Shown in pieces: positions 54,700-64,000 of a DNA stretch of 64,000 nucleotides. The stretch's first letter is position 1, and each line of letters starts with the position of its first letter. The stretch comes from Dipylidium caninum. Taxonomy: Eukaryota > Platyhelminthes > Cestoda > Cyclophyllidea > Dipylidiidae. The translations under genes were made by a program, and so were the position numbers. The DNA is taken from positions 23,696 to 87,695 of the forward strand of contig QEYB01000179.1 in NCBI GenBank assembly GCA_017562135.1, written 5' to 3'. The notes under the pieces were generated by a model. The model saw nothing but the letters and a program-made list of their open reading frames with translations. It had not been told where the DNA came from and searched no databases.

Positions 54700-56370
54700 T
54701 AATGAGCTTTGACAATTAATTGTTTTCCGAAGGAAGAATTGACTTGGCGATGTTTGGCAGCGGAGATGGTGTGTTAACAAGGTTGTTGGAGGTAAACATT
54801 CATCTCAGTGTATGTACTTGGATTGGTAAAGTAGAAGAGTACAATTCCATGCATGCCCTCATGTTTGATGAAAGTTTATTTCATTTTTGCGCTACATTGT
54901 TTGAATTGCGAGGAAATGGCCTTGGATTATGAATACTTCCCACACTTTCATCAATACGGAGGAGGTTTTGTAGGTGTAGGCATGCATGCATGCATTTATG
55001 TTTGAGTTGCGCCTAAGCCTGGTGACTTCCTCGGTGTGTTACTCCACTGTTAGGCCAAGCACATAGAAGACCAATGGGTATGGGTGAAAGGGAGAGAAGA
55101 ATGGATGGTGGATGGAGGAGGATTCGGTTAGGTTTATAAAAGCATTCCCTAGTGTTGTGTATAGGGAAAATAGAGAATCCTAGGCAGAAGATGAAAAGCT
55201 ATGATAATTAATGATAAAATTACAATTGAACAATTAATTGAATGACTGTTCCCCAATCAGCATAATCAAAAGTCCATCCCAGACATTGCTTGTGGTCATT
55301 ATTCCTCATTGTTTAATATAAAAACTCGAAATAGTGAATCAAGTACATTTTGAATGGCGGAAAAAGGACAAATGCCACCTTTGTGTATCCGCGTCCAATG
55401 TGTCATGCGAGTATCATTGAGAGTCGCGATTCCCACTAAAACAGAAGACTCTGCCCCTCCATCCCCACTACCCACCACATTGGCACTTTCTTCCTATTAA
55501 TTATTTCTACTGTCTCAGTGATGTGTGCGTTAAGAAACTAAGTTAACAAGATGTAAGGCTAAATGAGTTTAATCGTAAAGGTGGAAATGATTATGCAGGA
55601 AGGCGTAGGGCTAGTATGCTGCTTAATTGGCTACATCTTCCATCTTCTGCTCTTCGCCATGCATCCACTCGGAGACTGTCTTCCTTGTCAAGGTGAATAT
55701 TCATTTTAGGGGAGAAAAGTCGGCCACTCCTTCGTCTCCCGCGTTGTCAGACTGTAAACGCTTCTCCACAAAGCTATGACTATCTCATAGTTAGAGGCCT
55801 CACCCTACTCGCACGAAGGCTCTTTGTTTTACCGACTGGCATAATTGGTGAGAGTCGCTTCCGCCGCAGCAATCAAGGCAACTGATGTATTTTGAGCAGC
55901 GTAATGATTACCTTCACACAATTGTTGTGAAGTGAATGACATTTTTTCACCTAAGTACTGTCTCAGTCCCAATGATATCTACGTCCGTTTATATGGGATG
56001 AGCGTTGTCTAGTCGCCGAAATTCGTTCTGGTTCGCCTCAATCTTAGACAGAAAACCACCAAGATCCGTCAACTGCCTACGAAACAGTAATTACCCCTTG
56101 AATCATGTCTTGAATGCAAAAGCATGCTCACGACTAAGCATTAGGTACACTATGCGAGTCTTTCAGTCGACATGTCTTCCTGAAACCTTCTATCCTAGGC
56201 TGTCAAGCTGGAGATTGTTGGAAGCCAGGGAAAGTCCTGAAGCAGTAATGTGGACGCCTTCTGTGAATGCCTTTCCTACTCGCCAATAGAAACTCAGCGC
56301 ATGGTGGTTTGGATTGCCTAGGTAGGGAATCAGAACAAAGCAGAGGCGTTTCTGTATATTCTTACATTTT
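54700..56370. other. no recognisable gene
   Basis: AT-rich in part, with a short (TGCA)n run at 54983-54998. No domain, splice pattern or repeat family is seen. Confidence 0.4.
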
Positions 56371-56375
56371 CGTAC

Positions 56376-56609
56376 CTGGGCCGGGGGCATCAAGTTAGGG
56401 ATGTTTGAGTTGGGAGTTCTCTTTGGCATCTGATCCCCCGCTCCACTCACATCCTCCTCTTCTTCCTCTTCTTCTTCCTCCTCCTCGTACTCCACGTCAT
56501 CATCATCCTCTGCCTCGTTTTCCTCCTCCTTCTCCATTTCGTGGAGTGACGCGGCCCTGGCCATGAGGACCACAAGGGTCAGAAGACAGAGAAGAGATAG
56601 CCGGGAAGG
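56376..56609 (-). CDS. exon of a candidate secreted acidic protein
   Basis: Minus-strand frame opens after TGA (56610-56612) with RLSLLCLLTLVVLMARAASL, a plausible signal peptide core. It continues with HEMEKEEENEAEDDDDVEYE, a run of about 12 Glu, and then SGAGDQMPKRTPNSNIPNLM and PPAQ, ending at a CAG|GTACG donor (56375). The nearest upstream ATG (56611-56613) is one base out of frame, and the first in-frame ATG lies inside the hydrophobic core; a small deletion or an upstream coding exon would explain this. The KR pair before TPNSNIPNL resembles a peptide-precursor cleavage site. Family unknown. Confidence 0.35.
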
Positions 56610-57043
56610 TCATTGTCCTCGAGTCTGGGGAAGACAATCGCAAATTAAGACATCTCTTAGGACCACAGAAAATGAGACCTCATGGATATTCGAACATCCT
56701 GCGAAAAAGCTGCAAGATTCAGTCACCTACTGAAGTGGCTTAGATTACACGAATTTGCCCCGAGGACGTCCTTTTAGTACATGCGACTTACCAATCAGGT
56801 GACCATACTGTCAACGTTGTCAACATTGATCGATTCGAGGAGTTGTTACAATGCGGTACGCACTGATGACAGGCCATATATCATTCACGTAAGCAGTAAT
56901 TCTACGCCATATTCAAAAGTTTGTTTCATTATATTTCTGCAACTTGTCTACGGATATATTTAATTAATTAGGGCGTCCGTAGACAAGACAGACTCAGTAG
57001 CCGGTATTATTTATGGCGACGGTGTTATAGCGATTGGCGTTCA

Positions 57044-57472
57044 ATGAAAGCTATGGGGCAGTCTTACTCACTGCCTTGGCAACTGCCATTACGGCACTCA
57101 TGTTATAGGTTAAATAAGAAGAATTGTGACTCCAGTAAGGTGGTCAATAAAGGTGGGTTCATGCGTTCCATCAGCCTGTTGCGCCTATGTCGTAGCGGAA
57201 GAGCATGCTCTTCCGTTGCCAACCCTTTCTTCCATATATTCGTCGAGAGAGTGGACGGAAACACGTACACATTCAGTCTTCAAAGGCCTCGCATGATTTT
57301 TCGTCCAGTGTCGTCAGAACTCAATAATTTCAGAAAGGACCAATCTCGATGTCATACAAGGTTTTTACTGGACATTATCAACAAAGTGCCACTTCGCACT
57401 ACTGCGCCTACCACGTTAACTTGTTGGAAGATGCGCCTGAAAGTGATACAAACCAATGGCGCACAAAAATAG
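57044..57472 (+). CDS. 142-codon ORF, unknown
   Basis: ATG at 57044, stop TAG. Contains SLLRLCRSGRACSSVANPFF, ERVDGNTYTFSLQRPRMIFR and TTLTCWKMRLKVIQTNGAQK. Its last 30 codons are repeated at 58530-58620 (TRLTCWKMRLAAMETHETRK, repeat J), which suggests either a coding repeat or a shared non-coding element. No domain. Confidence 0.25.
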   Translation: MKAMGQSYSLPWQLPLRHSCYRLNKKNCDSSKVVNKGGFMRSISLLRLCRSGRACSSVANPFFHIFVERVDGNTYTFSLQRPRMIFRPVSSELNNFRKDQSRCHTRFLLDIINKVPLRTTAPTTLTCWKMRLKVIQTNGAQK

Positions 57473-57570
57473 GCTGAACCGGCGCTTGATCATCCCCTCG
57501 TCACAAAGTGAAGCCGCGAGACGTGAAGTTTGAGTCTGCGTGGTTTTGCCTCCTTAGCGTTGAGTAACCA
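57370..57570. repeat. repeat J, copy 1
   Basis: Matches 58500-58690 in direct orientation; both contain GCGCCTACCA..TTAACTTG and TGGAAGATGCGCCTG. The two copies flank the TATA-box gene at 57973-58289. Confidence 0.6.
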
Positions 57571-57972
57571 GTCGGAAAATTGTACGTCATTTGGTGGCTG
57601 TTTTATGTTACTCCTTCCCTATTCAGTAGCATACACTTCAAAACAAATTAGTTGACTTATTGCTGCACGCGCGAATGTATTTTTGCGGAAAGAAGTAATG
57701 TTCGAAATTGGAAATAATGATTGATTTTCTTTTTGAAACCAAACGAATCGCAGCCAATCCTGTAAACCTGATCAGATCTTTTAAGTGGTGCCAATTTGGT
57801 GTCCCGTAGGACAGGAGTTTCCGCTAAAGGAAACCATTAGACACTTCGGTCTTTCATATGTCGGATGATTAGCAGTTAACCTCTCAAAGCTCTAATCGAG
57901 GGAATAGAGACCAACCTCGAGAGGCCAACTCCTCCTCATACCTGATTGTTCGCCGGATCGCCTAGAGTGGGG

Positions 57973-57978
57973 TATAAA
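57973..57978 (+). promoter_or_regulatory. TATA box
   Basis: GGGGTATAAAAGAGAG is a textbook core element. About 30 bases downstream (58003-58010) lies TCTCATACCATTCAC, a reasonable start region. The reading frame below begins about 80 bases after the TATA box. Confidence 0.55.
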
Positions 57979-58049
57979 AGAGAGCGGAAAGGCGTGAATT
58001 TCTCATACCATTCACACAACAACGCAACCCTCCGTCTTCTCATCTGTTT

Positions 58050-58289
58050 CGCTATGGTAATGGCGATTTAGGAGCCCTAGCTCAGGCAGCTCAGCCCCAG
58101 TACAAGGGTTTTGAGATGGACGTGCTCTAGGCCATGGCCCAGTACCCCATATTCAGAGAGATCTGTGCCGACAGACCACTGATGGCTCAAACTGCTAAGC
58201 TGTTGGAGGAGCCCCAGCGAACTCGTGCATCCTACCGTTTTCAATTTGGGCAGACTATGACACGAGGTTTCATGGCTTATGGCCAATAA
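58050..58289 (+). pseudogene. small TATA-driven gene with in-frame TAG
   Basis: The frame reads RYGNGDLGALAQAAQPQYKG, FEMDVL, stop TAG (58128-58130), AMAQYPIFREICADRPLMAQ, TAKLLEEPQRTRASYRFQFG, QTMTRGFMAYGQ and TAA at 58287-58289. Codon choice and composition are protein-like over 79 codons. The first ATG after the promoter (58054-58056) is in a different frame that stops after five codons; an indel before GDLGAL would join it to this frame. From ATG 58134 a 51-residue protein is still open. AATAAA overlaps the stop codon. It could be a recently broken, highly expressed small gene, or translation may start at 58134. Family not recognised. Confidence 0.45.
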
Positions 58290-58499
58290 ATTGCTTGCTC
58301 TAAAACTGACCAAATGTATCGAAATTGGGGGGGCGGGAGGGCGTGAGGATTTTTGCCCTGAGTTAGCTTTAGGGCGATGGCTAACGGTGGGCGGAGGAGG
58401 TAGAGGTGGAGGTACCTTGAGGTAATCAACTGGAACGGAGTTACGAAGGTCGACGTGTTTAAAATGCGCCCGTTTGTTATATGTTGTATCTATTGCGCG

Positions 58500-58690
58500 T
58501 CAACAGCCTGCCGCGCTACACTTATGCGCCTACCAGGCTAACTTGCTGGAAGATGCGCCTGGCAGCAATGGAGACGCATGAAACAAGGAAATCTATTGGA
58601 CAGACGCTTAATCGGACCCTAGTCACAGGAGTAAGTGGAAAGTTGGCAAGGTATGAATCCGCATGTTCTTGTTCCTTTGGACAAAGAGTA
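58500..58690. repeat. repeat J, copy 2
   Basis: Second copy of 57370-57570; see that entry for anchors. The frame LTCWKMRL is shared. Confidence 0.6.
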
Positions 58691-59029
58691 ACTATTCACG
58701 ACAGCGACCATATTTATCATGACATTTACACAAGCACAAAACTACTCATTCCGTATTTAGTAGCACAATTATAAAGCAAGTAGGCTGATTGTACATTGGC
58801 GAAAGAATGCCCCTTGCGAAAGGAGTTAATACGGGAGATTGGATATAGAGTCGTTGGTTATTTGAAACCCAAACCATTCGAAGAAAGTCCCAAAAATCCC
58901 ATTAAGGCTTTAAAATTGGTGAGTATTTGGTGTGACATAGGACGAGAATCTCCCCAAAGCCCCAACTTACTACAACCATTTCAATCTTTAGTCTCCCTTT
59001 CCACCCATTTTTGATCAGTCTTTCTGGTT

Positions 59030-60190
59030 TAACGCCAGCTAACCTGTTTTTATCTATGTTCCAATGGAAACTATACGCCAGTTAATCAGATAGCTCGGCC
59101 GGGCAAATCGGCCTATCAAATTATTTCGCTAGTCAATATTTATTAAATTTATGTCCATCCTACTTTGCTCAATGTCCCTTAGCCGCGTTGCTGAGATGAT
59201 AATGTGTTTGTACGTGGCAAATTCTATGCTGCCAGAGAATAACCTACTCCGCCAAAGCCATGTTCGCACATCGCCCCAACACTTTCCATGCAGCATCCTA
59301 TAGTAACTTGTCCACTGTTAATCGTGGACGCCACTCGCCTCCACTGATCTCCATTTCTTCCTAACTGAGCGCAGGACAGCATTCCTCTCCTGGGGTCAAT
59401 ATACTTCCTCCTTATTACCTGCAAAAAGTTGATCAGAAGGAAGCGCGCGCGAGCCAAAAAAACTGTCCAATTCTAATTAAGCCAGGCCAAGTCCAAGAAA
59501 AAGTTAAGCATATGTGGAAAAATTGGGCAAATGTGGAAATATTGAATCAAAGAAGCCACTAAAAATCCTATAAGAAGTAGAGCTTTAGACAGTCCAGCAA
59601 CCCATCTTAATCCGACTTATCTCAGGTGCTTTATTTGACAGCTGCTTCGGTTCAATATGACATGAAGCACCTCGTTCGAGAGTGTGAAAGTCCTCTCCCG
59701 AGTAAAGATTGTCAAAACTAAACAAAGAACTCCTTCCTACAAAAAAACATATTCCAGCATTTAATTCGGCCATTAGCTGCCTCATAAATCTTTTACATTT
59801 GGTCACACTAATCACCACTGCCCAACAAAGAATTCATATGAAGACGTAGGTGGCATATCTGCTTCCTTTTCTAGGGGCCAAAATAATTCGGGGACACAAG
59901 TTCCCTTACTAAACCCTTTGTTTCTCCCTTTCGAGTAACATTCCACTACGGTTTCATGCATTGCAACGTGTTGCCTACAGAGGTGGTGAGGATCAATCAG
60001 CGAAAATCAGACTTTTGAAGATTACTAAGTAACAAGGTTAGGCGATTAAACACTCACAAACGAAATCATTGTTTCCGAATAGTGCAAACTATCGTAGTCT
60101 TGGTTGCTCAGTTGTACTTCCAACCGCCTAATCCACAACCATCCAATGTACTACCACCTCTGATCCACTAAAACTATCGCAAAAAATTTC
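59030..60190. repeat. dispersed repeat family B, copy 4 (longest)
   Basis: The most complete copy: left block 59030-59400 matches 34500-34870, middle block 59400-59880 matches 640-1015, right block 59890-60075 matches 1110-1310 and 60080-60190 matches 16690-16790. It defines a unit of at least 1.1 kb. No conserved ORF runs through it. Confidence 0.7.
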
Positions 60191-60229
60191 CGTCATTTCC
60201 TACTGCATTCATTCCTCCTTCCGGAGTAG

Positions 60230-60420
60230 GAAAAATGGAGGCAATGGGCCTACTGCGGACAAGTGGCCTTAAGGTTGAGAACGAGTAAGGTTGGAGAGAA
60301 TGGGACAAAGAATGGCGCTGATAAGCACTTTTGCGAGAGAGGAGGGTAGAGGCGTGTAAAGCCGTGGGAAGCGAGGGCGACAAAGGAGGCTGGCTGATGT
60401 TAAACAGAGCAATGAGCGAT
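60230..60420. repeat. repeat H, copy 2
   Basis: Second copy of 45785-46015, directly after repeat B copy 4. Confidence 0.6.
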
Positions 60421-61070
60421 GACGAAATTGTGTTTTGCTGGAAGAAAAATCGGGTCCCTTTTGCTCGTTACTAATGCCAACATGTTTGCATCCCAATTCG
60501 CTGACGCTTCAGGCCTCGCCTTCAAGTCTTCTGCACTCTCAAATGACACACGAAAGTCGAGCGGGGTAGCGGTTGGTAGAGAGCATGATTCATTTGAAAT
60601 ACCCGGGGGTAAGGCCGAAAGGAGCCGAAGTGAGAGCTTCCTCAGGCCTAAAGGACAGTCAGTCTGGCAGTGGGTCATCTAAAGCAGAATGGTGCAAGCG
60701 TCAATGTGTGAACACGTTAAAAGCTGGATTAAGGTGATTTTTTGTACCCTGGAAACCGGATAGTATAAATGGTGTTGTTATACGACATCGTCCACAACAG
60801 TCACATATTCCGACCGTAAAATTTAAGACCGCATGTCGAACTCCACTTGCTTTTCTTCTGAGCGTAAAGTTGGAGCGTAGAGTAGAGAAGAGGAAGAGAG
60901 TGGCGTCACCCTCGATCTGGCGATCGCTCCTGTACACTTAGAAATTCGTCGTACGCGCGGAGGAATGATTGGCCGCATTTGACCACATGGATGTTAAGAG
61001 TGAAATGAGTTCGGGTATTTCTTAAAGTCCAAAACATGACCATTGCATCAACGCTTTGGGGGAGGGTGTC
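60421..61070. other. no recognisable gene
   Basis: An 87-codon plus-strand frame at 60419-60682 and its antisense have no domain or relative. Confidence 0.35.
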
Positions 61071-61074
61071 GAGC

Positions 61075-62165
61075 CTTTCGCGCGTTTTTCCAGCTCAGGG
61101 CCCTAGGCAAAAGAATTCTTCTTACTAAAGGAGGTACCATCACCTGCGCGTATGCATCATTAGCTCTTTGTACGCCAGTCTTCCAAGTCTATACGAAGAC
61201 AATGTGCTCTGGAGAGTAGCGTGATAGCCACGACGATACAGCCTACTACAAAAGGCGAATTGTGCCGAGATAGTGGCCGAATCACGTCTTTCACTTATAC
61301 TTCAATTGAGCATATTAGGTCCTCTCTGTCAACACTGTGTCATACGTTAGTCTGTCGACTCCATTCCTGCCCATCTAGCGATTGACAAGCGGAGTTTCAA
61401 TCGAGAAGACGTCGGGCGCGAATGAAACTCATAAACTGACGTCCAGTTACAGCTGATCAGTGATCTCGTCAAGGACCAGACTGCTGACAGATGACGACTA
61501 GTCTCAACTCTCCCATTCTCGAGTGCGGCTCCTCTGACCGCCTGAGCTACAGTCGAGAGTGAGGTCGTCCCTCACTGTTCGAGAGAAGCCATTGTATCCA
61601 CTAATCGGTGCGATGTTGCTACTGTCCGCGCGCTTCCGCAATGCTCTCACGAAAGGCGACTAATTGCACTCCCCTGACCGAAAGTGGAAGGAGCATGAAG
61701 GCGTAAAAGATGTGACCTGCTTCTCCAATGTCATGCCACACTGGCAAAAACGATAGTATCGGAATCCGTTTTCTCTCCACAAGCTGCGCGTTATCGTACT
61801 GGTTTGCCCTTACCAGAGCCAGACAAAGCATTTGGTAAGGACGAGAGTGTAATTCAGTGTCGTTCTACTTCCTTTGAGTCGCATGTGAAATTAGGCCTCT
61901 GGTTGATGTGTGACATCGGTTTGAAATCAACTCTTGGCTCCGACTGTCTTTCTGCCTCTCTCTCTGTAATCAGGTTGACAAACTTGACTAAGCATGTGTT
62001 AAACTGAAAGGAGGCCTTCCTTGTGATAGAGAAGAGTATCTTCAAGGTAAGATTGAGGAAAAGGAAAAAGTCAGAGCTGACGCGTGGTACCTTTTACCCT
62101 TTAACCCACCTCCCTTTGTGCAGTTTTTAGCTATTCAGACTTCATTTAATTCCCTATTGTGAGCA
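61075..62165. repeat. dispersed repeat family A, copy 2
   Basis: Second copy of 2975-4750, shorter by about 700 bases because the internal tandem units and other blocks are missing. Confidence 0.65.
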
Positions 62166-62214
62166 ATGCCAGATTAGACGACGGGTTCTTTGCCTCTGTC
62201 CCAAACGCGTGTGT

Positions 62215-62765
62215 TATTTGACTGACTGAGTTATTGCAGGGACAGCCTACGGAGGTAGACTCCTTGTGAGAATGACTAAATGAACTTACAAAGATCCGCA
62301 TTGCTACTTATTCTTATTGCTCACCCTCCCCAGTGTCTATTTTGACGTATAAGTGTGTAAACTTTCGAGAAGACGTCTTTTAGATGCGAAAGGATTTTCT
62401 TCTTGGAGGGGGCATGAAGTCGTTTCATTGTCATCATACTTCCCATTCATTTACTGTCCACGTTCTCTTCACTGTTCTTCTGCAACAACAACTTACTCGT
62501 TTTCCGAGTCGCCTTTGTGCTTTCTTCTCACACTGCTGTGAGAGGAGAGGACAGAGGAGAGGAGAGGAGAGAAATGGAGTGGAGTGGAGCGAAGCAAGAT
62601 GGATAGAGTGAGAAAGAGGAGAGCGATTAAATTACACAGAGGATGTCTGCATCTATATACCAACGAGCAATTTCTGCAAGTAGGTGCGTCTCCAACATTC
62701 CTCTCCTTCTACAAAGATCTGCTGAACCCGTTGCTAGTTCACAACAAGGTGGCCACTATGCACAT
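62215..62765. repeat. repeat I, copy 2 (formerly coding end)
   Basis: Second copy of 32870-33325, with about 100 bases of extra GA-rich sequence (62540-62600). The block 62640-62760 keeps the longer open reading: LYTNEQFLQVGASPTFLSFY then KDLLNPLLVHNKVATMHISV. It immediately follows repeat A copy 2. Confidence 0.6.
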
Positions 62766-62770
62766 TTCAG

Positions 62771-64000
62771 TCAGGATACAACATCCCGTTTGCCGCAGAA
62801 TGAGACATCCATAAATCTTCAGGACGTCTGCAGCTATTGTTTTCAGCCCGCGCAGATTAGACCTATGGATATCATGCGCCCGAATGAGGAAATTTTAGCA
62901 GACGGATAAGTACAATCATGCTGTGATGCTTTTCACACAAAATACTGCGTTCTTGGCTTGTTGCCGTGAAAAAAAAAACACCAGGATGAAAGCAATAATG
63001 CGACGACCCTGCGTTGTCAGTACTTGCACAGAACACCACAAGAGACAGACACACGCCCTACGAACTCCTCAAAAGGTGGAATTGAGGTGTGATTGGCAAT
63101 GTTCTCCTCTGACTGTGATATAGAACCCTTGACATCGTTCCTCTCCACCCTGTGCCAATCATGAGGCTGTCATGCCACGATGCGGTGATGGGATGGTGTC
63201 GAACACGGCAGCGCTACAACCACCTCTACAACTTCCAGCAGTCCCCTATTCGCAGAAGACACGCCCTCCCCGACCAACTTCTGCGGGCCGCGAAATTGCA
63301 CTTGTACATCTCGTAGGGAAGGCACTTCCCGCGGGATCACTATTCACACGCTTTACGCAACCCATCCTATGCCATGGAACAAACCTTCTTATGATACACG
63401 CTGTTAATTACGTATCTATTTTGATGCTCACGCCAATGACAGTATGGAGAAATGATCTAGGGAAACAACAATGTTGAGGCAGGAGTTGAGGAGAAGAGCA
63501 GGAGGGCAGAGGGGGGAACTCGCGATATGAGATAAGTCACATTAATAATGCCCAGCCCATGACTATCGCACGCGCGACATTATGAAAACCCATCGTCACT
63601 CCTACTCCCAGCTACACTCGCACGCGCTCGCCCACCTCCACTCGCCTCGAGTCACTCACCCTCTGCTTTGAGAACGACTATTGTTTGATGATGCTGTGTA
63701 CGTTTTAGAGCGTCGACCCTAGTAACCTTCCTCTGGACATTCGACAAGACTTGCCCCGTTAGATACATAGAGGCGATTAAATAGCTTGCGACGGGCAACT
63801 CACTTTGCCATGCAGACGCAGAGTAAGAGCAGCGAGTGGTGTTGATATTTCGAAGATTCCTGCTGAAAAAGTATTTCAAGGTACGTCTCTCTTTGGTTAT
63901 ACTTGCCAATTTCCTCCGCTTCGTCGTCGTCTTTGGTTGTCAGGGGGGTTTGAGCTGAATGTGGGCTTCAGAGTTGATGCAGAAGAAGAGAAGAATGTCA
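62771..64000. other. no recognisable gene
   Basis: Short ORFs, an A9 run at about 62971, and a pyrimidine-rich patch around 63595-63655. I see no domain, splice pattern or repeat family. Confidence 0.4.

Noticed and set aside
1..64000. Bacterial or phage origin, CRISPR arrays, operons
   Set aside because: Spliceosomal introns, animal protein families and dispersed repeats show an animal nuclear genome; no regularly spaced short repeats with unique spacers were seen.

Overview
This is nuclear DNA of a eukaryote, almost certainly an animal. Genes are split by GT-AG introns (several of 39 to 120 bases, and probably some of 28-29), there are no operons or ribosome-binding sites, and large parts are made of diverged dispersed repeats. 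The short introns, near-balanced base composition and mix of small gene fragments with many decayed duplicates would suit a repeat-rich parasitic flatworm such as a diphyllobothriid tapeworm. That placement is inference, and no rRNA or mitochondrial marker is present to settle it.

Genes with a recognisable family are few and mostly damaged. On the minus strand, 25194-27623 carries an eight-exon major-facilitator transporter whose splice phases all agree; it has one missing base at the end of exon 1. Also on the minus strand are two exons of an Obg-type GTPase like GTPBP10 (7524-8200), an SLC10 bile-acid-transporter-like pseudogene (10168-12180) and a histone H2B copy with an in-frame stop (37056-37427). 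On the plus strand is a UTP11-like pseudogene with four in-frame stops (9074-9736).

The most unusual locus is 50811-52130 (+). It is a very acidic gene in which an exon-plus-intron unit of about 255 bases is tandemly repeated. Every repeated exon is 144 or 147 bases, phase 1-1, so the frame stays open through all copies. Two related loci lie in the same window: a compact one at 12760-13445 (-) and a 3' half at 15150-15545 (+). A second decayed family, of about 319-337 codons and with a myristoylation-like start, occurs as a 1.6 kb duplicated pair (17905-19560 and 37615-39215); each copy keeps a different part open. A small gene with a good TATA box (57973-58289) and a small two-helix membrane protein gene (44765-45161) look lineage-specific.

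Layout: 0-5 kb repeats; 7.5-12.2 kb GTPase, UTP11 and SLC10 relics; 12.7-15.6 kb acidic-gene relatives; 16.4-19.6 kb repeats and the first decayed-family copy; 25.2-27.6 kb transporter; 29.7 kb and 40.7 kb tRNA-derived SINE copies; 32.9-39.2 kb repeats, H2B copy and second decayed-family copy; 41.4-46 kb unidentified exons and a 0.7 kb segmental duplication; 46.8-48.5 kb AT-rich, empty; 49-53 kb acidic gene and neighbours; 56.4-58.7 kb acidic secreted-type ORF and the TATA gene; 59-62.8 kb second copies of the repeats seen at 0.6-4.7 kb and 32.9 kb. No shared pathway is visible among the genes. The repeated pattern is duplication followed by decay, with retrotransposition likely for H2B and UTP11.
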